Assembly (NCBI GenBank): GCA_900767675.1 | Contig: CAAFZX010000045.1 | Coordinates: 1-9,223 of the forward strand | Origin: an uncultured Collinsella sp. | GTDB lineage: Bacteria > Actinomycetota > Coriobacteriia > Coriobacteriales > Coriobacteriaceae | Reading direction: 5' to 3' | Length of the DNA stretch: 9,223 bases | Shown here: in pieces, positions 1 through 5,663 of the stretch | How the letters are laid out: each line of letters opens with the position of its first letter | Position numbering within the stretch: position 1 is the first letter of the stretch | Made by a program: the position numbers and the translations under genes | The notes under the pieces: model-generated | Told to the model about the DNA's origin: nothing | The model's database searches: none | Seen by the model: only the letters and a program-made list of their open reading frames with translations

Positions 1-4
1 GGCG

Positions 5-127
5 CTATGCTCCTGCCGAGCCGAGCCGAGCCGAGCCGAGCCGAGCCGAGCCGAGCCGAGCCGAGCCGAGCCGAGCCGAGCCGAGCCGAGCCGAGCCGAG
101 AATAGTCGCTGCATTTCCATTCGCCAT
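5..127 (-). CDS. Short ORF across the CTCGG repeat; possibly the out-of-frame version of a phase-variable gene
   Basis: Starts at ATG 127-125 and reads MANGNAATI, then five LGSAR units, then LGSAGA and a TAG stop at 7-5, giving 40 residues. The start is supported by GGAGGG at 140-135, seven bases upstream. With 17 repeat copies the frame closes here. With 16 copies it would continue ...GRSIA, and with 18 copies ...QEHSA, both open to the window edge. Inference: this is the off phase of a longer gene whose body lies beyond the left edge; the product is not recognisable. Alternatives are a genuine short peptide, or a repeat in the leader of a gene starting further downstream; an AGGAG sits at 13-9, just after the repeat. 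A plus-strand frame (ATG at 7-9, PSRAE repeats, TAG at 103-105) also crosses the repeat but has no visible ribosome binding site. Confidence 0.45.
   Translation of the reverse strand: MANGNAATILGSARLGSARLGSARLGSARLGSARLGSAGA
16..100. repeat. Pentanucleotide tandem repeat (CCGAG)17
   Basis: Seventeen perfect, uninterrupted copies of CCGAG (CTCGG on the minus strand). The unit is not a multiple of three, so gain or loss of one copy shifts any reading frame crossing it. The repeat contains no stop codon in any frame on either strand. On the minus strand it encodes the pentapeptide LGSAR over and over. It lies inside the 5' end of a minus-strand reading frame with its own Shine-Dalgarno sequence, the standard layout of a slipped-strand phase-variation switch. 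Confidence 0.98.
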
Positions 128-130
128 AGT

Positions 131-168
131 CAAGCCCTCCTTCCCTATTCAAGCCCTCCTTCCCTATT
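131..168 (-). repeat. 19-bp tandem duplication containing a Shine-Dalgarno sequence
   Basis: CAAGCCCTCCTTCCCTATT occurs twice back to back (131-149 and 150-168) without mismatch. On the minus strand each copy carries AAGGAGGG. The copy nearer the ATG at 127-125 has ideal spacing; the other lies 19 bases further upstream. A possible -10 box for the same gene (TACAAT, minus strand 171-166) abuts the duplication, but no convincing -35 was found. Confidence 0.9.
135..140 (-). promoter_or_regulatory. Ribosome binding site for the repeat-containing ORF
   Basis: GGAGGG on the minus strand, seven bases (CTTGACT) before ATG 127-125. It is the main reason to believe the repeat lies inside a translated minus-strand gene and not in inert spacer. 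Confidence 0.6.
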
Positions 169-227
169 GTAATTCTCAACTTATGATTTTACCTACCAAT
201 TCAATCGTAAGTGGGGGATTACAAAAG

Positions 228-269
228 CCGAAAGGGAGAGGACTTCTTTACGAAGCCTCTCCCTTTCGG
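228..269 (-). terminator. Hairpin terminator downstream of murB
   Basis: A perfect 14-bp stem (228-241 with 256-269), then a one-base bulge, four more pairs (243-246 with 252-255) and a five-base loop. Read on the minus strand it begins 13 bases past the murB stop codon and is followed by GGCTTTTGT, so it fits a rho-independent terminator for murB. A looser T-rich stretch (CCTTCTTTGTTT) follows on the plus strand, so it may also stop plus-strand transcripts. Confidence 0.8.
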
Positions 270-281
270 GGCCTTCTTTGT

Positions 282-1244
282 TTAGAGGAATTCGCCGACT
301 CGGTGGACTTCGGGTTCTAGGTCTACGCCGAACTGCTCTTTGACTTTGGCTTGGATGTCGCGGATGAGTTCGTCGACGTCGGCGGCGGTGGCGTGGTCGG
401 CGTTGACGATGAAGCCGCAGTGTTTTTCGCTCACCTGGGCGCCGCCGACGGCGTGGCCGCGCAGGCCGGCATCCATGATGAGTTTGCCGGCAAAGTAGCC
501 CTCGGGGCGCTTGAAGGTGGAGCCGGCGCTCGGCATGTCGAGCGGCTGCTTGTCCTCGCGGCGCTGGCGGTAGCCGTCCATGTCGGCCTTGATCATCGCG
601 GCGTTGCCCGGGGCGAGATTGAAGGTGGCCGAAAGCACGATAAAGCCGTCGTCGGCGATGCGGCTCTTGCGATAGCCCAGGTTAAGCTCGTCGACATCAA
701 ACTCAATGATATTGCCGCTACCGCGGGTTCCGCCGTCGAGCACGCGGGCGGGCTTATAGACGCGCACGGACTCCAAAACATCGGCCATGCAGGCGCCGTA
801 GGCACCGGCGTTCATATAGCAGGCGCCGCCGACCGATCCGGGGATGCCCGAGATGGGCTCCATGCCGGTAAGACCGGCCTCGGCTGCCGCTGCCGCTACG
901 TCCGAGAGCAGCGCGCCGGCTGCTGCCGTAACATGTGTGCCGTCGACGGTGATGTCAGAGAGGCCCTCGCCCAGCGCTACGACGACGCCGCGGATACCCT
1001 TGTCACCGACGAGCAGGTCGGAGCCGTTGCCCACGATGGTGAGCGGCAGATCGCAGCGGTAGCAGGTGTCAAGCGTGGCGACGAGTCCCTGCTCGGTATC
1101 GGGCGTGACAAAGACATCGGCCGGGCCGCCGATCTTAAACGTGGTGTGCTCGCGCATGGGCTCGCTCATGAGCACGTTGTCCTCGCCGGCAACGCCAGCG
1201 AGCGCGCAGAGCAGGTCCTCGTTAAAAAAGTCATTCTCGTGCAT
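282..1244 (-). CDS. murB: UDP-N-acetylenolpyruvoylglucosamine reductase MurB
   Basis: MurB is a cytoplasmic FAD enzyme that uses NADPH to reduce UDP-GlcNAc-enolpyruvate to UDP-N-acetylmuramate, the second committed step of peptidoglycan precursor synthesis. The 320 residues show the family signatures in order: TTFKIGGPAD (34-43) and VGNGSDLLV (71-79) of the FAD-binding region, GIPGSVGGACYMNAGAYG (133-150), GYRKS with R192 (190-194), PSAGSTF with the likely catalytic Ser242 (238-244), and C-terminal LEPEV with the conserved glutamates E310/E312. The compact C-terminal domain suggests the type II (Gram-positive-like) form. The frame extends upstream to 1334, but ATG 1244-1242 is preferred: AAGGCGG lies eight bases before it, similarity to MurB starts only after it, and the extension runs into a palindromic repeat. 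It is transcribed divergently from the LacI-family gene and ends at the hairpin at 228-269. Confidence 0.96.
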   Translation of the reverse strand: MHENDFFNEDLLCALAGVAGEDNVLMSEPMREHTTFKIGGPADVFVTPDTEQGLVATLDTCYRCDLPLTIVGNGSDLLVGDKGIRGVVVALGEGLSDITVDGTHVTAAAGALLSDVAAAAAEAGLTGMEPISGIPGSVGGACYMNAGAYGACMADVLESVRVYKPARVLDGGTRGSGNIIEFDVDELNLGYRKSRIADDGFIVLSATFNLAPGNAAMIKADMDGYRQRREDKQPLDMPSAGSTFKRPEGYFAGKLIMDAGLRGHAVGGAQVSEKHCGFIVNADHATAADVDELIRDIQAKVKEQFGVDLEPEVHRVGEFL

Positions 1245-1287
1245 ACGAATATCCGCCTTATGGTGGTCGTTTTCATCAATCGAATGC

Positions 1288-1293
1288 AATATA
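1288..1293 (-). promoter_or_regulatory. Candidate -10 box for murB
   Basis: TATATT on the minus strand, about 45 bases upstream of the murB start codon. The best -35-like hexamer, TTGCAC at 1318-1313, needs a 19-base spacer and would lie inside the palindromic repeat at 1310-1375. The assignment is weak. Confidence 0.25.
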
Positions 1294-1309
1294 CCCCACC
1301 CGGATGGAT

Positions 1310-1375
1310 TTGGTGCAAAGTAACCTGACCCCAATGCATCACATAGTGCAAGGGGGTCAGGTTGCTTTGCACCAA
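1310..1375. repeat. Long palindromic element, probably a REP/MITE-type dispersed repeat
   Basis: Two 23-base arms (1310-1332 and 1353-1375) are reverse complements apart from one G-T pair (1321/1364). The 20-base loop contains a smaller TGCA/TGCA stem (1335-1338 with 1347-1350). There is no T-tract on either side, so this is not a normal terminator, and it lies between divergent promoters where a terminator would be odd. Very regular arms with a T/C difference are typical of dispersed palindromic repeats moved by a helper transposase. That origin is inferred; no second copy with this sequence was seen in the window. Confidence 0.75.
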
Positions 1376-1381
1376 TCGCGG

Positions 1382-1421
1382 CGATAAAACAGCCGTCTAC
1401 CGGATTGGTAAAGTGTTTATC
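1382..1421 (+). promoter_or_regulatory. Possible autoregulatory operator-like sites upstream of the LacI-family gene
   Basis: GATAAAAC at 1382-1389 is identical to the left half of the operator at 2635-2650 upstream of xfp. TAAAGTGTTTA at 1409-1419 is an 11-base palindrome resembling that site but with a three-base centre in place of ACGT. Both lie upstream of the likely -10 box, as would suit weak autoregulation. This is inferred from resemblance only. Confidence 0.25.
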
Positions 1422-1443
1422 ATCGAGGTAAAGGGACGGTCGC

Positions 1444-1449
1444 TATACT
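1444..1449 (+). promoter_or_regulatory. Candidate -10 box for the LacI-family gene
   Basis: TATACT, a five-of-six match to the consensus and identical to the proposed xfp -10 box, lies 35 bases upstream of the start codon at 1485. No good -35 hexamer is present at 16-18 bases. Confidence 0.4.
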
Positions 1450-1484
1450 TTCAAGAGATTGCGCGAATACTCGGAAGGAGCGAG

Positions 1485-2513
1485 ATGGGCAACAAAGTTA
1501 CTCTCAAGCAGATTGCCCAGGAGGTGGGGCTTTCCCCCTCGTCGGTCTCGCTTGTTCTCAACAATCGGCCTTGTCGCATCTCGGAAGAAAACCGCAAGCG
1601 CATCAAAGAAGTCGCGGCGCGCAACCACTATGTTCCTAACCAGATCGCGCGCAGCCTGGTCATGCGCGAGTCGCGCACGCTGGGCCTTATCGTTCCCAAC
1701 ATCGAGAGCCGCTTTTTTGCCTCGCTCGCCGGCAGCCTGGAAAAGCGCTGCCGCGAGGACGGCTACGCGCTCTTTATTACCAGCTCGGGCGGAAGTGCCG
1801 AGGACGATCTGGAGCTCCTGCGCCAGCTGGTGACGCGCGGCGTCGATGGTGTGTTCTTGGTCGTGGGCGACGAGTTCTCGGACGACCGCGCCCTGCGCGA
1901 AGAGGTCAGCCATCTGCCTATCCCGGCTGTAATGGTCGACCGTGCCATTGAGGGACTCGAGTGCGACAAGGTGATGTTCGACCACGAGATGGGTGGCTAC
2001 ATGGCTACCCGCTACTTGATCGAGCAGGGGCACCGTCGCATTGCCTGCTTGGTTAACGCGCGCCGTTCCAATACGGGCCGCAAGCGACTTGCCGGCTATG
2101 AGCGCGCGCTGCGCGAGGTTGGCCTGCCGATCGACGCGCGTTTGGAGTTTGAGAGCGAGTACTACATTTCGAGTGCCTACGAGGCCTCGGAGGCGGTGCT
2201 CGCAACTGACGCCACCGCCGTGTTCGCAAGCTCGGATAACATTGCCCTCGGTTTGCTCAAGCGCCTGCATGAGATGGGGAAGAGCATTCCGGGCGATATC
2301 TCGGTGGTGAGCTATGACAACTCGGCAGCCGACGTTCTCTTTGAGCCGGCGCTGACCGCGATCGAGCAGGATCCTGGTGTCCTTGCGGAGCATGCTTTTG
2401 GCTGCATGTCCAAGCGTCTTGCCGGTAGGGGCGGCAGGCGTGCCGAAGAGGTTGTTCTGGAGCCCGCGCTCATCGTAAAGGACAGCGTGCTCGAGCTTAC
2501 TAAACACAGCTAA
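1485..2513 (+). CDS. LacI/GalR-family transcriptional regulator, probable regulator of xfp
   Basis: A 342-residue cytoplasmic DNA-binding protein of normal length for the family. The N-terminal helix-turn-helix spans about residues 5-26 (VTLKQIAQEVGLSPSSVSLV...) and is followed by the third helix and a hinge with ARSL (55-58), whose leucine normally wedges into the operator centre. From about residue 64 (RTLGLIVPNI) onward is a periplasmic-binding-protein-like sensor domain, including VDRAIEG (151-157) and FASSDNIALG (247-256), as in sugar-responsive members. The frame continues upstream to 1362, but ATG 1485 is chosen because GGAAGGAG lies at 1473-1480 and the helix-turn-helix begins immediately after. 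Xfp follows on the same strand after a 204-bp gap holding two palindromes with the central CG favoured by this family, so it probably represses xfp. The effector is unknown; a pentose, hexose or phosphorylated sugar is plausible. No clear terminator follows it. Confidence 0.93.
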   Translation: MGNKVTLKQIAQEVGLSPSSVSLVLNNRPCRISEENRKRIKEVAARNHYVPNQIARSLVMRESRTLGLIVPNIESRFFASLAGSLEKRCREDGYALFITSSGGSAEDDLELLRQLVTRGVDGVFLVVGDEFSDDRALREEVSHLPIPAVMVDRAIEGLECDKVMFDHEMGGYMATRYLIEQGHRRIACLVNARRSNTGRKRLAGYERALREVGLPIDARLEFESEYYISSAYEASEAVLATDATAVFASSDNIALGLLKRLHEMGKSIPGDISVVSYDNSAADVLFEPALTAIEQDPGVLAEHAFGCMSKRLAGRGGRRAEEVVLEPALIVKDSVLELTKHS

Positions 2514-2613
2514 ACACGTTTATCAATTCATGCAGATTGAATATGGAGTACCTGTGACAGATAATGCCGCAGGTGAATGTCTGCTTTTGCCTGTCCACAT
2601 GGCAAACCAGGAT

Positions 2614-2629
2614 GGTAAAACGTTTTTTC
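2614..2629. promoter_or_regulatory. LacI-type operator O1 upstream of xfp
   Basis: The perfect 10-base palindrome AAAACGTTTT (2617-2626) has a central CpG, as LacI-family sites usually do. Its centre is 21 bp from that of the second site, about two helical turns, so both lie on the same DNA face. It is upstream of the -10 box by roughly 30 bases. Confidence 0.6.
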
Positions 2630-2634
2630 ACCGT

Positions 2635-2650
2635 GATAAAACGTTTTAGC
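2635..2650. promoter_or_regulatory. LacI-type operator O2 overlapping the xfp promoter
   Basis: The perfect 12-base palindrome TAAAACGTTTTA (2637-2648) shares its core with the site at 2614-2629. It ends six bases before TATACT at 2654-2659, in the -35/-10 spacer region, where a bound repressor would block RNA polymerase. Confidence 0.65.
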
Positions 2651-2653
2651 AAA

Positions 2654-2659
2654 TATACT
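2654..2659 (+). promoter_or_regulatory. Candidate -10 box for xfp
   Basis: TATACT, followed at a normal distance by a predicted transcript start near 2666, which would leave a leader of about 52 bases. The -35 region (around CGTGAT, 2632-2637) is poor, which would fit a promoter under tight control or one needing an activator. Confidence 0.5.
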
Positions 2660-2695
2660 AGTCCCAACGAATGGTTGCCGTATCGGAGGGTGACC

Positions 2696-2725
2696 GTGCA
2701 GCGAAGGGACATAAACAATGGCTAA
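2696..2725 (+). promoter_or_regulatory. Possible nine-codon leader peptide overlapping the xfp start
   Basis: GTG at 2696 follows a strong GGAGGG (2685-2690) by five bases and opens a frame reading VQRRDINNG, closed by TAA at 2723-2725. It ends just inside xfp, whose ATG is at 2718, so ribosomes finishing it would be placed on the xfp start. The ribosome binding site of xfp itself (AAGGGA, 2704-2709) lies inside this mini-ORF. A function in translational coupling is inferred; the match could be chance. Confidence 0.3.
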
Positions 2726-5246
2726 AACTCTGGGAACGCCGTGGCAAAAGTTGGGCCACGAGGTGCCGGCTTCCGAGCTCGAGGGCGTCGATCTGTATTG
2801 GCGCGCATCGAACTACCTGTCCGTCGGCCAGATCTACCTTCGCTCTAACCCGCTCATGCGCGCCGACTTTGTCGACGAGAAGACCGGCGAGACGCGCGAC
2901 TTTGGCCGTCCGGACGTTAAGCACCGCCTGGTGGGACACTGGGGCACCACGCCCGGCATCAACTTCCTGTTCGGCCACGTCAACCGTCTCATTGCCGACC
3001 ATAACCAGAACGCCATCTTCTTGATGGGCCCGGGCCACGGTGGCCCTGCCGGCACCGCCCAGTCGCTGCTCGATGGTACCTACCGTGAGATCCGCCCCGA
3101 CATCACCGATGACGAGGCCGGCCTGCAGAAATTCTTCCGCCAGTTCTCCTATCCGGGCGGTATCCCGAGTCACTTTGCGCCCGAGACGCCCGGCTCCATC
3201 CACGAGGGCGGCGAGCTCGGCTACACGCTCAGCCACGCCTACGGCGCCGTCATGGACAATCCGAGCCTGCTGGCCGTGGCCGTGGTGGGCGACGGTGAGT
3301 CCGAGACCGGTCCGCTCGCGACCTCTTGGCAGTCCAACAAGCTCGTGAACCCGGCAACCGACGGTATCGTCCTGCCGATCCTGCACCTCAACGGCTACAA
3401 GATCGCCAACCCCACCATCCTCGCCCGCGTGTCCGACGAGGAACTCACCAAGTTCTTCGAGGGCATGGGCTACAAGCCGCACTTCTTCGTTGCCGGCTTT
3501 GACGACGAGAGCCATGCGAGCATTCACGAGCGCTTCGCCTCCCTGTTTGAGCAGGTCTTTGACGAGATCTGCGACATCAAGGCCACCGCACAGGCCCAGG
3601 CGGCCGCGGGCGAGACCGTGGTCCGCCCGGCCTACCCCATGATCGTGTTCCGCACGCCCAAGGGTTGGACTTGCCCCAAGCACATCGACGGCAAGAAGAC
3701 CGAGGACTCCTGGCGCGCCCATCAGGTGCCGCTGGCGAGTGCCAAGGACACCCACGAGCACTTCCGCGTGCTGCGCGAGTGGCTGCGATCCTACAAGCCC
3801 GAGGAGCTCTTTACGCCCGAGGGTCAGGTGCGCCCCGAGGTGACGGCATTTATGCCGACCGGCGAGCTGCGCATTGGCGCCAATCCCAACGCGAACGGCG
3901 GCAAGGTGCGTCGCGAGCTCGAGCTGCCCGATATTCACGCCCACGAGATTCCCGTTGCAAGCAAGGGCCACGGCTGGGGCTCCACCGAGGCTGCCCGCGT
4001 CTTTGGCGAGTACACCGCCGATGTCTTGGCCAAGAACATGGAGGACTTCCGCATCTTCGGTCCCGACGAGACCGCGTCCAACCGCCTGCAGGCTGCCTAC
4101 AAGGTGACCAAGAAGCAGTGGGACGCCGGCTTCTATGAGGACGATGCCAACGACGAGCTGCTTGCCGGCTCCGGTAAGGTTGTCGAGCAGCTGTCCGAGC
4201 ACCAGTGCGAGGGCTTTCTCGAGGCCTACGTGCTCACCGGCCGCTCCGGTGTGTGGAGCTCCTACGAGAGCTTTGTCCACGTGGTCGATTCCATGGTCAA
4301 CCAGCACTGCAAGTGGCTCGAGGCCACCAAGCGCGAGATTCCGTGGCGTGCCCCCATCAGCGGCCTCAACATTTTGCTGTCGAGCCATGTCTGGCGCCAG
4401 GACCACAACGGCTTCTCGCACCAGGACCCCGGTTTTATCGACCTGCTGCTCAACAAGGCCAATGATACGCACATCGTGAATGCCTACTATCCGGCTGACG
4501 CCAACATGGCGCTTGCCGTGGCCGAGCGCGTCTACCAGTCCACTGACTGCGTCAACGCCATCTTCTGCGGCAAGCAGCCTGCCCCGACCTTCCAGACGGT
4601 CGACGAGGCCTGCGCTGAGCTCGCCGAGGGCGTCGCGACTTGGGAGTGGGCATCGACTGCCGACTCACTCGCCGAGGCTGACGTCGTGGTCGCCACGTGC
4701 GGCGATGTACCGACGCTCGAGGCTCTTGCTGCAACCGATATGCTGCGCGAGCTGGGCATCAAGGTGTGGTTCGTCAACGTGGTCGATCTGCTCAAGATCC
4801 AAAACGTCTGCGAGAACGACCAGGCTATCAGCGACGAGCGCTGGGCCGAGCTGTTTGGCTGCGGCGAGAAGCCCGTGCTCTTCGCATTCCACGCCTATGC
4901 TGGCACGATTCGCCGTCTGATTTGGAACCGCCCCGGCCACGACGCCTTCCGCGTCCACGGCTACGAGGAGAAGGGCTCCACGACCACGCCGTTCGACATG
5001 CTGCGCCTGAACAACATGGACCGCTGGGCTTTGGCCGCCGACGTGCTGCGCATGGTCGACGCCGGCAGGTACGCCGAGAAGATTGATGAGTGGGAGGCAT
5101 TCCGCACCGAGGCCTTTGAGTTCGCATGCGACGAGGGCTACGATCACCCGGCCTTTACCGACTGGGTCTGGCCCGACGCCGCAGCTGCAACCGCTGCCGA
5201 CGGTGCGCTCTCCGCAACGCAGATGACCGCGGGCGACAACGAGTAG
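2718..5246 (+). CDS. xfp: Xylulose-5-phosphate/fructose-6-phosphate phosphoketolase
   Basis: A thiamine-diphosphate enzyme that splits xylulose 5-phosphate (to glyceraldehyde 3-phosphate) or fructose 6-phosphate (to erythrose 4-phosphate), releasing acetyl phosphate, in the cytoplasm. It is the key step of the phosphoketolase pathway and bifid shunt. The 842 residues are full length; known bacterial enzymes run about 790-825. Visible motifs: GHGGPAG (106-112), PGGIPSHFAPETPGSIHEGG running into ELGYTLSHA (146-174), the cofactor/metal motif GDGESETGP (191-199) with N207, GWTCPKHIDGKK, and HVWRQDHNGFSHQDPG (557-572) of the pyrimidine-binding domain. ATG 2718 is preceded by AAGGGA at eight bases. 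Strongly GC-ending codons suggest high expression. Dual versus xylulose-only specificity cannot be read from sequence. Neither pta nor ackA is adjacent, so acetyl phosphate must be used by enzymes encoded elsewhere. Confidence 0.97.
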   Translation: MAKTLGTPWQKLGHEVPASELEGVDLYWRASNYLSVGQIYLRSNPLMRADFVDEKTGETRDFGRPDVKHRLVGHWGTTPGINFLFGHVNRLIADHNQNAIFLMGPGHGGPAGTAQSLLDGTYREIRPDITDDEAGLQKFFRQFSYPGGIPSHFAPETPGSIHEGGELGYTLSHAYGAVMDNPSLLAVAVVGDGESETGPLATSWQSNKLVNPATDGIVLPILHLNGYKIANPTILARVSDEELTKFFEGMGYKPHFFVAGFDDESHASIHERFASLFEQVFDEICDIKATAQAQAAAGETVVRPAYPMIVFRTPKGWTCPKHIDGKKTEDSWRAHQVPLASAKDTHEHFRVLREWLRSYKPEELFTPEGQVRPEVTAFMPTGELRIGANPNANGGKVRRELELPDIHAHEIPVASKGHGWGSTEAARVFGEYTADVLAKNMEDFRIFGPDETASNRLQAAYKVTKKQWDAGFYEDDANDELLAGSGKVVEQLSEHQCEGFLEAYVLTGRSGVWSSYESFVHVVDSMVNQHCKWLEATKREIPWRAPISGLNILLSSHVWRQDHNGFSHQDPGFIDLLLNKANDTHIVNAYYPADANMALAVAERVYQSTDCVNAIFCGKQPAPTFQTVDEACAELAEGVATWEWASTADSLAEADVVVATCGDVPTLEALAATDMLRELGIKVWFVNVVDLLKIQNVCENDQAISDERWAELFGCGEKPVLFAFHAYAGTIRRLIWNRPGHDAFRVHGYEEKGSTTTPFDMLRLNNMDRWALAADVLRMVDAGRYAEKIDEWEAFRTEAFEFACDEGYDHPAFTDWVWPDAAAATAADGALSATQMTAGDNE

Positions 5247-5300
5247 GTAGGCATCCGGGACGGCCTCGCGCTGGGGCCCTGCCCGGCGGGATGACTTAGT

Positions 5301-5330
5301 CTGGGGAAGTGGGCTTCGCGAACTTCCCAG
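5301..5330. repeat. Hairpin A: inverted partner of hairpin B
   Basis: Bases 5305-5327 are an exact reverse complement of 5497-5519. Locally they fold as GGGAAG (5304-5309) against CTTCCC (5323-5328), with TTCGCGAA in the loop. The outer flanks differ from those of hairpin B, so only the 23-bp core is shared. Confidence 0.8.
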
Positions 5331-5470
5331 AGCAAGGCAACCCGCCCGGAGGCGGCCCTCTCGACCGTTTCGTTTTGCGGGGGCTGATATTTTTTAATGT
5401 AATAGGGACTTTGCTGATGCTGCCTTGGAAACTGCGCATGCAACTCTGGTCAGCTAGCAATACATTGCCG

Positions 5471-5545
5471 GGGCCGGGGCGGCCTGGTTAGGTTTTGGAA
5501 GTTCGCGAAGCCCACTTCCAAAACCTAACCAGGCCGCCCCGGCCC
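5471..5545. repeat. Hairpin B: perfect 31-bp inverted repeat
   Basis: Arms 5471-5501 and 5515-5545 are perfectly complementary over 31 bases and enclose a 13-base loop that begins with the palindrome TTCGCGAA (5502-5509). No T-tract follows on either strand, so it is not a standard intrinsic terminator, although so strong a stem could stall polymerase or protect a 3' end. A perfect long palindrome suggests a recently mobile or actively maintained element. Confidence 0.9.
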
Positions 5546-5617
5546 TCGTTCGTACTCCCCGCTGGGCGAGCCGTAGATGCCACGCACCGATGCGGTAAAG
5601 CGGTGACTTGAAATTGG

Positions 5618-5626
5618 TGCTATATT
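5618..5626 (+). promoter_or_regulatory. Candidate extended -10 promoter for the 5664 gene
   Basis: TGCTATATT matches an extended -10 element (TGN plus TATATT), which tolerates a poor -35. The predicted transcript start near 5633 leaves a leader of about 30 bases ending in the ribosome binding site GGGAGG at 5653-5658. Confidence 0.45.
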
Positions 5627-5663
5627 CAGCTTGAGTTGTTTAATGCTAGTACGGGAGGCTGAT

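Larger units (their letters stand above)
5247..5663. other. 417-bp intergenic region rich in inverted repeats
   Basis: No credible gene is seen. Just after the xfp stop the DNA is GC-rich and self-complementary (for example CATCC 5252-5256 with GGATG 5289-5293, and GGCGGG 5285-5290 with CCCGCC 5341-5346). Two related hairpins follow (5301-5330 and 5471-5545). A T6 run at 5390-5395 is not directly preceded by a good stem, so no canonical terminator for xfp is called. Segment 5400-5465 shows nothing notable. The last 60 bases carry a promoter for the next gene. Confidence 0.7.

Noticed and set aside
16..100. The CCGAG array as a CRISPR or as an assembly artefact
   Set aside because: There are no spacers, so it is not CRISPR. 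An artefact in copy number is possible for short repeats, but the tract itself is flanked by a sensible start codon and ribosome binding site, so the repeat is treated as real with uncertain exact count.
351..1328. A 325-codon open frame on the plus strand opposite murB
   Set aside because: It is the complement of a gene with clear MurB motifs, has low-complexity Ala/Gly/Val-rich content and no recognisable domain; long antisense frames are expected in GC-rich DNA.
1245..1334. Thirty-residue N-terminal extension of MurB
   Set aside because: It lacks a ribosome binding site, runs into the palindromic element, and adds sequence not seen in MurB; ATG 1244-1242 has AAGGCGG at good spacing.
1362..1484. 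N-terminal extension of the LacI-family protein
   Set aside because: It begins inside the palindrome arm, spans the likely promoter, and precedes the normal family start at the helix-turn-helix.
1443..2507. A 354-codon minus-strand frame opposite the LacI-family gene
   Set aside because: The plus-strand product has a complete helix-turn-helix and sensor domain; the antisense translation resembles nothing.
2658..4472. A 604-codon open frame on the minus strand opposite xfp
   Set aside because: Antisense shadow of a strongly codon-biased gene. The translation is repetitive in Leu, Ala, Gly and Val and shows no domain or ribosome binding site.
5309..5491. Sixty-codon plus-strand ORF in the xfp downstream gap
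   Set aside because: It overlaps both hairpins, has no Shine-Dalgarno sequence, and its ends are encoded by the repeats themselves.
5471..5545. Strong hairpin as the xfp intrinsic terminator
   Set aside because: No run of T follows on either strand, and it lies more than 220 bp past the stop codon; a repeat element explains it better.
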